This document shows positions 41,572 to 54,420 of a stretch of 64,000 bases of DNA, piece after piece. The first letter of the stretch is position 1. The number at the start of each line of letters is the position of its first letter. A program made the translations under genes and the position numbers. The notes below the pieces were generated by a model. It ran no database searches. It saw nothing but the letters and a program-made list of their open reading frames with translations, and was not told where the DNA came from. The stretch is taken from NCBI GenBank assembly GCA_034190875.2, contig CM067354.1, positions 5,607,924 to 5,671,923 on the forward strand, in the 5' to 3' direction. Origin of the DNA: Urechis unicinctus. Taxonomy: Eukaryota; Annelida; Polychaeta; Xenopneusta; Urechidae.

Positions 41572-43300
41572 GTAGAAACTGGGAAATATAATCTCTCACC
41601 TTCCCAACCATTCCAAAATTCAAGTATTTCGATAAACATTAATTTGAAGTATCTCTTCAAGCCTATGCTTGAGCCTGTATCTCCCTCCACCTTTACAAGA
41701 GTGTTACGAGCACCATCATTCATCATATAACGCAGCTACATGCCGACATTATGTCTTCTGTTTAAGAGTAATGAGCTGTGCTGCGGCTGGACGTTTTTCA
41801 ATGCTACGCTATCAACACTGATAGGTGTTGAAGTGTTGCGGCTCGGCATGATTATCAATGCAAACGACTTTCGGAAATCATTTCGTGTCACTCAATCTCT
41901 AAATAGAGGCTGTGGGCAATCAATTTCAAAACAGTTGTGCTATTAGAGTGAACCACAAATTGGTGATGCATTAGCGTTGACATGTCAGCTTAATTGACCA
42001 ATGGTGAAATGGTGAAGCAAAACCTGATGACAACGGATCTCAATTATTTTGGCGCGTGGAGCGACATTGTTATTCAGCAAACACCTCGCAAGATTAGAAC
42101 ACTTCTCATTAGAAAGTCAATGCTAGTCTCAACATACTGAGACAGTGTTACCGTGAGCAGCGAGATTTACAAGCTCCCGTGTTTTGTCGAATTTGAAAAC
42201 ATTCGCTAATCTCATGCCGTCTCCCGTTCACGAACTACTGACATTGTCAGGAATCAAATGCATCGCGATAATGCAATTAGGTAAAGTGCGCACAAATGTA
42301 GATTTTCAAGACATGCCCTTTTCTCTTTCATTGGCGTAAATGTGGCAAGCTCACGAATTCATCCAATGAGTAAATATAAATTTTATTTGTAACGCCTATA
42401 TTATGGCAAGCGACTTCAAAATATAATGTTGTTCATTTGTGTCAGTCATTTTACTAATTCCTTTAACAAATCTACAAACATTGTTGTGTACTTCACCAGA
42501 TACTCCAATTACATTACCGAGGTCCCAAGTAACTCCTAATTCTGTTTGCTTGGGCTGTTTTTAATTGCGTACCCGTTCTCGTGGGATTCATCTAAGTCCG
42601 ATAACGTCAAACAGCTTCTTCTATTCTTGGCCTCGCTCGATAACTCTTCAACAGCATCAGTGTCTACAGTATGCAGGAATAATGTACACCCATCGTACAG
42701 TAACAGCATCTTATAATGGCGATAATTCATGCAGCATAGGCAAGCCGAGGAATTAATGCATTCAATTCTTTGTCATATGACGCTAACCCATGATTGATCA
42801 CCAGGAAAAAGAAACCTACAGATACTGATTTCTGTTACATTCGGCTGAATAATACTGAACTTAAAGTTCCCAGAAGCATATGCCATGTCTCCGTTACAAA
42901 ACCTATCGGCACTGCTTAATGTCACTAATGAAAGCAAGGGTTAAGTTCGCGCCAAGTGCGTGACAGGATTGATGGGGAACAATGTGACGAGGCTAAAGAT
43001 AACCACTTGGCAAGTTCATCGTTTAACCTTTGAACTTCCTGCTTCAACGCGTTGAGTTATCTATTCGTGATTTGTGTTAAGTGAGTATCCAAGAAGCACT
43101 GTGCGATGTCAAGGTTGAAACCCTGCATCCTGGGATACATAACGATGGAAGACCTCGCCCTCACCGTTGAATGATGATCGGCTTAACTCGCTTAAGCTGC
43201 TTTTTTTAGCTCTGACCCAGCACTGCTCCGTCATTTCTCTTTTTGTGTGATCTCTAGTCCAAAATACATTACTCTCAAAGCCAATCAACTGCATGAGAGC
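41572..43300. other. Extra segment in X copy 2, no gene recognised
   Basis: Not present in X copy 1, where 'ggattgtcggtatttagg' runs straight into the CTG-rich patch. Small open frames on both strands (about 41523-41726 and 41740-41946) resemble nothing known to me. No terminal repeats were seen at the edges. Confidence 0.5.
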
Positions 43301-43349
43301 TGTATACGCGGGTGTGGTTAGATCGTTAGCCCTGTTTCCGGCTTTTGTC

Positions 43350-43690
43350 TACTCTTACAGTCCATGTTATTGCCAAGCTGTCGCCCTGCTGTTGTCCATG
43401 TCGCTGCCATATGCAGCGGCCCTATGCAGCTATCACTGCGGGTGTATATGCTGCTGCCCTGCTGGTGTCCATGCAAGTTCTCCATGCTGCTGCTCTATGC
43501 AGCTGCCCTAGGCCGCTGTCACTGCGGGTGTATAGGCTGCTGCCCTGCTCTGGTGTCAATGCAAGTTCCCCATGCTGCTGCTCTCTGCAGCTGCCTTAGG
43601 CCGCTGCCGGTTTATAGGCTGCTGCTCGGTTATTGTCCGTGCGTGAGCCCGTGCTGGTATCCTGCTGTTTCCCTGCTGGTGTCCATGCCG
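43350..43690 (+). repeat. CTG-rich minisatellite, 86-nt period
   Basis: 'gcgggtgtata' recurs at about 43440 and 43526 with 'tgctgctgccctgct' and 'gcagctgccctaggccgctg' in each unit, plus diverged flanking units. It corresponds to the much shorter CTG patch of X copy 1. All three frames stay open because of composition, giving spurious alanine/leucine/cysteine-rich peptides. Confidence 0.8.
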
Positions 43691-43930
43691 CTGCGCCATG
43701 ATATACTCTATGTCCTTGTGTCCTGCTGTCTACGTATGGGGGGTAGAGACCAAACAAGTTGCCACGCGAGGTGATATATGCGAGCTGACAGTGTTATTGG
43801 CTGCATTGGCTTGTCTTTAGGTCGCTTGCTTCGTATCGAGTATGCGAAGGATCGACGCCCGTATCAGCATTTTTAATGTGTTATAAGCAAACACACCAGT
43901 ATGTTGGTAATGTCACAATAAAAATGAATC

Positions 43931-44568
43931 AACCAATTATGATTTACAATCGATGTTTAAGTGATACTGCAGGTGACAAAAAGGTTTATAATACCATGAG
44001 CTTATCTAATTTGCTAATATCGCCGTTGCTCAAAGACGTTGTTCAGACGCTCGGTCCGAGCTGATGTCAGGGTTGCGGCCATTTGTTATGATTGTGATGT
44101 CACGGGCGCAGACATCTTGAGGAGGCAGGCATGTCAGTGCGTTGTCCGTCGATAACTCGTTCTGTGATCAGCAAAAATTTGGCTCTTTTTATGCGTTAAG
44201 TCGTTTTTTGATAGTGAAAACCCGATGCTTTACCTATTTGTATCCATGACGAAGAACCGAAAAAAAAGCAAATGATTTTCGACGAAAGCTTTCAATACGG
44301 ATGGGCTACGACTGAAAATCATAGTGTGGTATTCTCACTGAGTACAGCAAGTAAGTATGCCGATTACTCGATATAATCTGTGCGATATACGCGCGAATTT
44401 GAATGCATGTTTTCGCACCGACTTTATCGGCTTTAGATGTTTGGCTCACATCAGCTGTAACCGGGGGCTAACAAGCCTAGTGGCTGTTCATGATGTAAGG
44501 TACGGAACATACAAGAAGAGCGAGTGTGAGCCACCGAGTTAATATGCTATTGTAACTTTGCATATCAC
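43931..44568. other. No gene seen
   Basis: Short AT-rich spacer between the end of X copy 2 and the next compound tract. Confidence 0.5.
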
Positions 44569-44592
44569 AAATATATAAAATATATATATATA

Positions 44593-44634
<42 letters not shown>

Positions 44635-44934
44635 GTATATATATATATATATAAATATATACATATATATATATATATGTATTTATATGTGTATGTGTAT
44701 ATATATATAAAGTGTATATATATATGTGTATATATCTATAGAGAGATATTATGTGTAAATAGATATATATATCTCTCTCTGTCCCTATATATCTCTCTCT
44801 TTCTTTCTCTGTGTATCTATATCTATAGAGTGTCTCTCTCTCTCTCTCTCTAGATATATCTCTCTATAGATCTCTCTATATCTCTCTATCTCTCTCTCTC
44901 TCTATATCTCTCTATCTCTATATCTATCTCTCTA

Positions 44935-44969
<35 letters not shown>

Positions 44970-44985
44970 ATCTCTATATATCCTC
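44569..44985. repeat. Compound TA/TG/CT microsatellite
   Basis: Interrupted TA, then 'tctctctctctctctag' and 'tatctctctctat' blocks, ending in TA. Confidence 0.97.
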
Positions 44986-46655
44986 CCCCGAAACAACTGG
45001 ATGTCATGCCTTCTAGCTCAAAACGAAGCATTTGATGTCTGGTATGACTGAATTCAATCCTGGGAGTAAATTAAAGAATTTGTTTCTGTTTGAACAAGCA
45101 CCGCATTACTGATTCAAGAAGTATTCACAGATATCCATGTCCTTGCTTTGGTCTATTATTGTGAGATTTACCGTGTACAGTAGGCCGTCAATTGTTAATA
45201 ATATCTGCATGACATGTAATAGTGATAGTGTGATCGTCAGCGTTCTTACTAATACCGAAGGTGATGTCAATTGACAGATGCATTAACTGGGGAGGTGTCT
45301 GGTGTGCGGTCGATCAACTGAGAACACACTGAGTTTCTGACACGGACAGATTTCAATGTTGAGGCACATTGAATCGTTTTGTCAATTTAACAATTAGGGA
45401 CTGCATGGGCTTCACAAATATTTGCTGATGGTCTTTGGAATTACGTCTTGAATGTGCACAGCAATGCTTTGGAAGAACAAAGTTAACAAAAGGTCTGACA
45501 ATGCGATGTGAGTCTAGCAAAACACTGGGATTCGTTCCATTGAAGAAAATTCACGATTTAACAAGAATAAAAAGGCTTCATATATTGCATGCAATTACTG
45601 TATATTTAAGCAAAGAAGGTTATCATTGATGCATATCAGTTCTACCTTGAACAAAGACTCCACAGACGTTGGGCCTTCAAAGGACGATCGATTATAGGAA
45701 TGATACCAGAGGAGCTCACAAAACTGATGAACAAGTTCAATTAAGTGCCAAATCTTGGGCTCCATTTGTATGATATCTAGTTGTTTCTGGGACATATCCG
45801 CGCAACCCACGAAATCTCTTATATATTAACTACATACACCCTCAGCTGTGGGAACGTACAGTAATAACAGGACACGAAATGCTTTGAAACAAGCCGCACA
45901 AAACAATGCCTTAGAGGGTATCCATTAGAACATGGTATACTAACTGTTATCAAACGTGCATATGTAGCGATATATACTCCTAGTCTGACACACATTCTTA
46001 CAACGATGACCACTGTAGTTTGTGTTTATGTCATTTATGTGTTATTATAGACAGGTATGTTGAAATTCGCTGCTCCCATCAGCTGAAGATATGTCCGGGT
46101 GGTCTATAGTCATGTGACTATTGCATATATATGTATTTTACCGAAATTCGGGTACACTCATGATTGAACAATACAGGTCTGAGACGCTTGATATGTCAAA
46201 GAGGATTCACAAATTTTATTGTAATGTGATCCGCCAGACAAATCAATCAATTTAGACATAACCTCTGCGGAATTTTAGCTGCTGTCAATCGCCTAAATAT
46301 CACTGGTTGCCTTTAGAGCTGGGAGAATTTTTGACGTTCCGTAGCTCATGAATCGATTGTTCCATGCCTTCACTGCATTTGACGCGGTGTTTTGCTTGAA
46401 CAGCAGGGACGGAAAGAGAGCATGGGATACATGGATGGCATTTGGTCACATTACTTGAGCCTCGTGTTTAATGACTGCTACCCCAGACGCTTTAGACAGT
46501 TGTGGTAAGCGAGGGGTCAGTGTAAGGACTCGGTAGACTCAGCTTGGTAATAAAATGAGATTATATTAGAACACAAATGAGACAAAATTCAATGGTACAA
46601 ATTAATTGCTAATCATGCTTTCATGCCGAAAGGTATGAGTCATACATGATGGTCG
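44986..46655. other. No gene seen
   Basis: AT-rich, with only short frames and no internal repeat found. Confidence 0.5.
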
Positions 46656-47609
46656 TTAATTTCGACCCAAAGTGAGACAGGTCGAGGCTGAGGCTTACAA
46701 TGCGGGATATATTCGCCTTTTGACAGGTTGTTGACACTTATTGACAAAGAAGGCCAAACAACAGTTCACAATGATAGGATAATTAATCCAATTTCATGCA
46801 AATGTCGCATTTTTCGCAATCACTAATGTTAATTTATGCTAATTTGCACTCTTTCTAGATGCAGATATTCAAATATGAACTGCGACTGCTTCCATTTGGA
46901 CAAACTAATTTCCATAACGGAGGACTTGACACTTTTGGTTTAGAATAATTTTGCCCTTATTATTCACCGCATCAAATGCTAGTATGTCGTCGGTTAATCC
47001 TCAGTATAATCTACTCTGGCATCATCTTGGGTCTGCAGCTTTTCGGATTTGTTTTATACTGGCCTTTTATGAAAAGAAAACGATTACTCAAGTTAAAAAC
47101 AGTAGTGTTATTTACTTGCCCACTTTGCGACGTTACTTTGTCCAGCATGGAATTTACTTTCACCTCAATGCGCAGCGCGAGTCATTCCAATTTGTCAGAG
47201 CATACCTCTAAAACATTACAACAGGCTTTCAAATAGACTCAACTGCGACAGTATAAAATACGAAGGCATATCACAACTATACAGAAATTGACAACAATTT
47301 TTGGTGTGAGGAATATCAACAGCTATATTGAGATCTCCGACGGAGAATATTGCCTCTTTTATAAAGCACGTAACATTCTTGGCCATTTGGCAAGGCGTAT
47401 AGTTGGGCAGCCTGTTATAATAAGTGGATAACTTTAAAGACGGCAGTTCTATCCGTCAAGACAATTGACATAATATGTTGTCTATAATGGAATATTAAAC
47501 GAGGATTACCTCCAAGGTGAAATTTGATGAATATACTACCTCCTCATCTAAGCATGAGAGATCAAGGGAGCTCTTCCTAAACAAAGTTACGGTGTGAGAA
47601 GAGATAACA

Positions 47610-49565
47610 TCGAAGGATATGTGATCGATTTTGAAGGATGATATCGGCATTACCATTGCTAATAATATAACAAAACAATCATCATTTCAATCGTTTATGC
47701 GAATATTGGGAACATTCGTTTTGATAACATTTCAAAGAATATAAGCCGTCAATAAATTCGTTTAAACAGAAACTATTTTCATCCTGCCTATAATAAAATT
47801 CTAAAAGGGGACCTGATGGCCTCATTAAATAACTTGACATCTTTTGGCACGGCACGCAGGAGAGTTCGCTAATGGATGCGAAGTATTTAATGGTCTACAG
47901 GTAAGCGCGCATCACTAAGGCAGCCCTTATACTTTAAGCAGCGTTTGATTAATCTAACCAAAAGACCATTTACGCGTGACATTTGACTTCACATAACAGC
48001 TTCTAAACACGCGAGGGACAATTAATTTCACAATTGCCACATCTACCCATGAAATTGGCGGGCTATACGCTGTTAAGTGGAGGCAAGTGATTGAAGGGGT
48101 TGCTTTGATTATTTGGCCTTCTAGCACACAAGTATTCCACCGATGCAACGGATGCAGTCTGGTTAACATTCTTATCTCTTACCATTCGAGCAGTGACCGA
48201 ATGATATGCCAATTATCTCAGATCCTACGTGATATATTGTACCAACTGCTGCTAGAACGCTATAATGGGATACATCCTCACAATAGCCTCTTATATGTGT
48301 CTGAAACATAGCAGAGATTTCTGCACAACCATATAGAAAGTTATCACGTATAAGCTGGGGAAACGCCTTAACACAATCAATAGCGACATTTGAAGTGTGA
48401 GATGAAGATTAAAGAGGTGTTTAGTTGCAATATAATATCATTGCACAGCTTTAATGACATTAAATCAGCATATGAATGCTGCTGCCGGCACAAACACATG
48501 TCGAATGAAAAGCAAATTCGAACCAACAATTCTTGATCACTATTGCATAGAATATGAATATTAACACATGTACAGCAAAATGCGTACGCAGTAACTGATA
48601 TCACATGATATCACTTAACTTCTGTCATTATGGGTTCAAGAATTGAAAGGATGGCATGGGCTTGATTCAATTGTGTGCTATGTGTCACTCTAACTGCACC
48701 ATTAACTCTGATGAGCTTCATGGCACTGGAAGAAGTGATTTTATTTATGATTGCGAGTTTGCTATTCTATCGTACACCTACACAATTATAAACGCAGCCC
48801 ATAGAACATTGCATGATCCTGCTTAACAAAGTAACAACTGTACATTCACTCACTACTTATACCTCAAATGTAAACGTTTATGAATCAGCTTGTGTATTGT
48901 AGAAGTTTTGACTCTTAGTTAATATGCGTTCGAATAAGGAAAGCCGCATTGGTAATTTGATCAGACCTCCCTCAAAAATGAAGATCCTGAATACCTAAGT
49001 TTAAACCCTAATAGGTCAATCATGGCACGCACAGATCAAGGCATGGCATGCTGCAATAAGTACGGTGATAGCTAGCAAAGACCAACGCATAAGAGATGGT
49101 TGGATTAATGTTGCCAATTTCATACCGAAAATTAGTCGTAAATCGCTATCCCTGTTAATGCTTTGAAGTGACCGGTTCGGAAGTTGATAAAAGTAAAAAA
49201 TGACCCAGAGACTCGATCGACCGAAGAATGGGAGGTATTTACTACTTTAGTTAATCGTTAGGGCTAATCCACAAAAGATTGCTTACACGATATTTGTGAC
49301 AGACATATCCTAGAGTCAACAACTACACTACGTATCTTAGGGTTTTACATTGCGATCGTGAAAACTAAGCATACGATGATAATATTGTCAAATGCAGCCA
49401 CTACGATAGGCCAGTAATTTTGAAGAAACTGAAGCCTGATGGCCTCGTTTAATTATAAGTTGATGGCTTACACAAACCGAATAACATCCACTGTTGGTGG
49501 CGCTTGTTCATTCAACAGAACCTGGCCAAGATATTTGCTCCACGATTGATTACGGTAAATTGAAG
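47610..49565. other. Extra segment inside Y copy 1, no gene recognised
   Basis: Absent from Y copy 2. A nearly perfect 15-nt direct repeat ('cctgatggcctc' plus 'att' or 'gtt') occurs at 47812-47826 and 49435-49449, enclosing about 1.6 kb of it, which could be a target-site duplication. No terminal inverted repeats or protein motif were seen. Confidence 0.5.
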
Positions 49566-49986
49566 ATATTTCTAAACTGACCCTTTCAACATGCTTGCAG
49601 TGTACATGAGAGCACGATGCTACGAGATGTCTTAGCATGAATGGCGGACAACCCAACTCGAAGCTATTAAGTTATTCAAACGACCTTGTCTGGCTGACAG
49701 CATAAATTGACGATATCAATAAACCAAAAGTCCCTTATTGTTCTATGTGCCGCAATAACATGCGCCATCTGAGCCGCCAGAAAGTCATTAGCAAGGTGTT
49801 GGTCGCCATAAGAGAAAGCGATAACACCAGGTGTTCCACTAGACATAACAACGAGCCTAGAAATGAGCACGATATAAACACAGCCGGGCGGAGTTGCTGC
49901 TGTTTCGAATAGGATCCTCTCGGGGATGAGGGCGAATCAAACTATTAACGTGGCTAGATACTGCTTCGGTATTATAAATATTTGTT

Positions 49987-50010
49987 ACGACCATGTATGT
50001 ACATGGTCGT
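49987..50010. repeat. Terminal hairpin of unit Y
   Basis: 'acgaccatgta' and 'tacatggtcgt' form a perfect 11-bp stem with a 2-nt loop. The second Y copy ends at the same place with a less perfect version (63014-63037). Confidence 0.85.
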
Positions 50011-51495
50011 GCTCTTGAGCCAGGCAGAGGTTCGCTTTACACTCCAAACATAATTTGAAAATACATTTCAGGAATTAATCCGCGGGATTGCTTTGATAGG
50101 CTTGTCTGGTCCATGAATTTGGATTATATGAAAACCGACACAGTATGGGGCTGCTGTTGATACAACATGTCCCGGTGCCTTATTGAAAGCTATTGAATAG
50201 TCTTGATGAGTAGCATGGGTCTGTAGTGCGAGTTGAGATAAAGCATGTGTCATACAAGTACAGCATAGCATAATCGAGATCCTCTTTTGGATTGATGTGA
50301 ATAATAAGGGGGCAGGGTAAACAATTATAAACTCACTGCAAGCTTTCAATAATAGCTACTAAGTATAACGGCCAGTTGCAGCAAACTGCAAATATATATT
50401 AAACTATTCCTTATTGTTGAATCAGATCGCGTGTAAAGTGCAAGTATTTCAATTAGGGATACATTTGAGCAATAAACCGCCAGCAAGGCTCAAAAACGAA
50501 GTTCCGTTTGTGCATGACCTTTTCTGAAAATATATCCGGGGTGTAAACGTTTATCGGCATCTGCAACCAAGGCTAGAAAACAAAATGCCCGTATGTACAT
50601 CACATATTCTGAAACAATATACGTGGAGTACACGTATATCGGCATTTGGCCGCCATTGGTTTACTATATGGCTGGTGGCAATGCGTTGTGACTTGAAACC
50701 CTAGATCATCATTTTTTAATCAATCATTCTTGTGCCCCAGAAGGCTATTTGAAGATAGAGTGCCCTTACGGTATACAAAGGTGAATGGTCTATCTGTCGG
50801 TTGCAACGTATTGTCACCATAAACAGGTTTTGCCTTCAATATGTATGGGACAATATAATCACATTTGGCGGCTTACCATGCATGCCACCATAACAAGCAA
50901 TAGTTTTATTAAAAGAAAATCATGACGCAGATGGATATGTATTCATTACCTGTATATTGCATGCAGTGGCTTATAATGTCAACTATTCAGACAAGTACAT
51001 AATAGAACATTTCAATTTAACCTATTTGATGACTTTACTGCTTAACCTAATGGGTAAGTGGTGAACAGAGCATACAAGGGAGGCTAGAATGATTGGACAG
51101 ATTTATCACTTTTGTCTTAACCAACTTTATGCATCCGATGTAGATTTGACTTCAGCGGTATAAGGAAACTGCCCGGGCTTTTGCTTAATTATGCTACATA
51201 TCTAGCTCCAATCGTGACCGGCTCGTGCATATATTTACATATGGCATGTACATTCAAACGGCATGCATAGTGGGCTTGTGCAATATTTTAGGACCTATTC
51301 TTAGGGCCAAACCTTTGAAGTCTGAGCGCTAATATCAGGCCTCACGCATAAACCGCTCAACGATAAGCTGATGAACGAGCATATAACAAAACTTAAAGCA
51401 CTTGGCGAAGCTAAAGAAATGTAACCACGTCAATGATTTGTCTAATTATCGGAATGGTTATAGATGACCTGTCCACATTTACATGGTTCAATATT
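50011..51495. other. No gene seen; contains a two-unit tandem repeat
   Basis: Spacer between Y copy 1 and the TA tract that precedes X copy 3. No counterpart follows Y copy 2. Confidence 0.5.
50485..50652 (+). repeat. Two-copy degenerate tandem repeat, 84-nt period
   Basis: Both units start 'aaggct' (50485, 50569) and share 'ttctgaaa', an 'ata.c.ggg/gg.gta.ac' block and 'tatcggcat'. Confidence 0.7.
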
Positions 51496-52003
<508 letters not shown>

Positions 52004-52009
52004 TGATTA

Positions 52010-52423
52010 ATTTTTATAAACTTAGTGACTACTAATTTGTGGAGTAGGTCAATTGAAGACATTCTTCCTAATTGCCTGAAAACTGAGCAAATTTACTATT
52101 CTGCTCTGCTTGTTGCTGTAATGAACTCGCTAGGTAGAAATTGCATATGACTCTAACGGTCATGCATACTGATTGCACTAGTGAGTGAATTCATATCAGT
52201 CGGTTAGGTAGCACGGAGATGATGATCTTGGGAATGAACGAAACGCAGTATATAATCGACAGGATGATAACCGTAAACTAAATCACATAGCGCTAGTTTG
52301 GTCGTTTTTACATGCTAATGGCGTATGTGCACACCCATGAACGTCAATTCCGGATGATTGCAGGGTGTTGTTTAATGTTACAACATCAATTATGAGCGTC
52401 TTGTAACGTTACAACGAACTATA
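52010..52423 (+). repeat. Unit X, copy 3, 5' part (before the LINE)
   Basis: Starts 'cttagtgactactaatttg' and follows X copy 1 as far as 'atgagcgtcttgtaacg', where the LINE tail begins. A 14-nt palindrome ('ttgtaacgttacaa', 52401-52414) sits next to the insertion point. Confidence 0.85.
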
Positions 52424-52536
52424 TATGTATATATATATATATATTTATATATTATTATATCATTTATTCGCAAATCAAAGTTTACAAAATGGTATATTAA
52501 TTAAGCAATAAAAAATAAAAAATACATGAGTACCAA

Positions 52537-54399
52537 TTAGTTTGTACATAGAAACACAAGAAGCTCATCTGCCTCTTGCAGTGTTACAGAAGTTAACAAA
52601 CTGCCTTCGCGCTGCTGACCCAGTTCTTGCAAAGCGCATATTGTCGCCCTGTCTTCTGCTGTTACTTCATTAATATTTAAAAGCAATTCGCGTACATTAT
52701 TAAGGTTACCTTCATTAATTAATCTTAGTTGTTGGTAGTCTAAATTTAGTAATGACAGACATGATCTTACATTATTCGATACAGCTGATGAGCTTTCATT
52801 AGTGAGCATAGTAGCAAGTCGAACTTTTGGGTTGTTACTAACGGTGCATTTAACCCAAAAATTAACAAAACGTAACAATAACTGAGTGCGTATATCTGGT
52901 CTGCCTACAAGCAGCGGTAAAAAACGAGACCTCGTTCTTCTATTAAGCTTAAAAACTCTCCTTACACACTTTCGCCAAGCAACACTTATTTTTTCAAGTG
53001 ACTTTAAATCCAATTTCCATAAAGGACTACCATAGAAGCTTGTACAAAAGGTATCAAAAAGCCTAGTGCGAACGTCGGTGCGGCAAAAGCCGAATCTGGA
53101 CATCAAAATGTTAGTACGATAAAACAATTCTCCTACAGCTTTTTCGATATTCGCATCGTTGTTTTCATAACCAATATAACTGCCTAGATGAACAACCTTA
53201 GAGTACTTTTGTAAAATAGCTCCATTCAGCCGTAATTCGAGATTGGTATAACATTGTGGAATATTGTAGCACAGCAGCATACTTTTGTCACTATTGAACA
53301 TTACATCGTATTCTTGTGCGTATTCTTCGCATATTGAAATCATAAGCTCGGCAGCAGTGACTGAGGGAGCAAGGAGTGTTAAATCGTCAGCATATTCAAA
53401 TGCACCCATAAACTGATGACCGACATGACAACCAACATTACTACGTTCAAGACGATTAAGCAGCTCATCGATATAAATACAGAAAAGAATCGGCGATAAC
53501 ACACCGCCCTGCTTTATGCCATTACTGCATTGGAATGCCTCAGACACATTAGAGCCCCATTTAACTAACAACGATTGGTTGAAATACATATAAAGGAGCA
53601 ACTTTACAATAGTAGGACACAAACCTCTACGTATCAATAATTGAAACAATTTAATATAATTAACCCTATCAAATGCCTTCGATGCGTCTAGCATCACAAC
53701 ATAACATGGCGATTTTTGATTGACATAAAAATCTATAACTTCTTGAACTACATAGGTACATTGAGAAGTGGAATGGTCTGGTTTAAAACCAAACTGGAGG
53801 TGACTGGTGCTTAAAACATTTGAATACTTTGACAAAATAACGTTATCTAAAACCTTGCCTACAACACTACTCAGCGCTATCGATCGATAGTTATTGCTGT
53901 CGCTTGCCGATTTCTTTTTGTTTTTCAATAACGGAACAATCACCGACCTTGTCATTTCAACTGGAGTGAATGAATGATCAATCATTGAATTGAACAACAA
54001 AGATAAATGTGTGAACAATTCGCGAGAGCCATTTATAATATGGTCCGAATTTACATTTTCATTAATGTCGGCCTTATGGGCCTTAATTTTCTCCACGGCT
54101 GCCGTGACATCACTGACGGAAATATAATGATCAGATTCGCATTTGCCTGAATTACATCTTTGCTCAACTTGGTCATTCAGAACCACTCTTAATCGCTCAT
54201 ATTCATCAACATTATATGACACACTATTAAACAATTCTTTGTATTTGGTAGAGAATAAATCACGAATACCAGTCTCACCTCTCACATTATCTACAACTGC
54301 TGGCACAACACGTGACTTACCACTTCTTTTCTTAACCTCAGACCAGAAATCACGGCTTCTATCGGTTGTTAAAGCTTCCACCATGCGTTCTACCGACAA
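52537..54399 (-). CDS. LINE reverse transcriptase (3' portion of the pol frame)
   Basis: A 620-codon open stretch encoding the RT that primes on nicked chromosomal DNA and copies the element RNA. Visible in order are 'NNYRSIALSSVVGKVLD' (about residues 169-185), motif A 'VVMLDASKAFDRV' (234-246, catalytic Asp 238), motif B 'GIKQGGVLSPILF' (294-306), and motif C 'YADD' (336-339, bases 53383-53394). A C-terminal 'AWRKCVRRVFKLNRRTRSRF' (474-493) is typical of CR1/jockey-group LINEs. The first codon counted here is TTG, not a true start. The frame continues upstream across a single TAG into the endonuclease, so this is the downstream part of one polyprotein and not a separate gene. All catalytic residues I can check are present. 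Confidence 0.93.
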   Translation of the reverse strand: MSVERMVEALTTDRSRDFWSEVKKRSGKSRVVPAVVDNVRGETGIRDLFSTKYKELFNSVSYNVDEYERLRVVLNDQVEQRCNSGKCESDHYISVSDVTAAVEKIKAHKADINENVNSDHIINGSRELFTHLSLLFNSMIDHSFTPVEMTRSVIVPLLKNKKKSASDSNNYRSIALSSVVGKVLDNVILSKYSNVLSTSHLQFGFKPDHSTSQCTYVVQEVIDFYVNQKSPCYVVMLDASKAFDRVNYIKLFQLLIRRGLCPTIVKLLLYMYFNQSLLVKWGSNVSEAFQCSNGIKQGGVLSPILFCIYIDELLNRLERSNVGCHVGHQFMGAFEYADDLTLLAPSVTAAELMISICEEYAQEYDVMFNSDKSMLLCYNIPQCYTNLELRLNGAILQKYSKVVHLGSYIGYENNDANIEKAVGELFYRTNILMSRFGFCRTDVRTRLFDTFCTSFYGSPLWKLDLKSLEKISVAWRKCVRRVFKLNRRTRSRFLPLLVGRPDIRTQLLLRFVNFWVKCTVSNNPKVRLATMLTNESSSAVSNNVRSCLSLLNLDYQQLRLINEGNLNNVRELLLNINEVTAEDRATICALQELGQQREGSLLTSVTLQEADELLVFLCTN

Positions 54400-54420
54400 C
54401 TTGTCCTGATTCCTGACAAC

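Larger units (their letters stand above)
39690..43930 (+). repeat. Unit X, copy 2 with internal insertions
   Basis: Starts at 'tatcaacttggtgactac' and follows X copy 1 to the shared 3' segment at about 43755-43890 ('acaagttgccacgcgaggtg'). Relative to copy 1 it carries about 170 extra bases at 40988-41160, about 1.7 kb at roughly 41572-43300, and an expanded CTG-rich minisatellite. Its middle (about 40230-40560) matches the third copy better than the first, because copy 1 is shorter there. Confidence 0.8.
46656..50010 (+). repeat. Unit Y, copy 1
   Basis: Collinear with 61645-63037: 'gatgcagatattcaaatatg', 'cataacggaggacttgaca', 'gcctcttttataaagcacg', 'tttctaaactgacc', 'gacagcataaattgacga' and the closing hairpin. 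It contains an extra segment of about 1.95 kb (roughly 47610-49565) not found in copy 2. Homology to copy 2 stops exactly at the 3' hairpin. Weak open frames near 46951-47236 are not conserved in the second copy. Confidence 0.85.

Noticed and set aside
43345-43774. Alanine/leucine/cysteine-rich frames of up to 136 codons
   Set aside because: All three frames are open through an 86-nt minisatellite; the homologous patch in X copy 1 does not keep them.
46656-50010. Firm Helitron call for unit Y
   Set aside because: A 3' hairpin alone is not enough; no TC start, no clear CTRR end and no Rep/helicase remains were found.
54143-54409. 88-codon plus-strand frame inside the LINE
   Set aside because: Antisense shadow of the RT frame, whose motifs are unmistakable on the minus strand.
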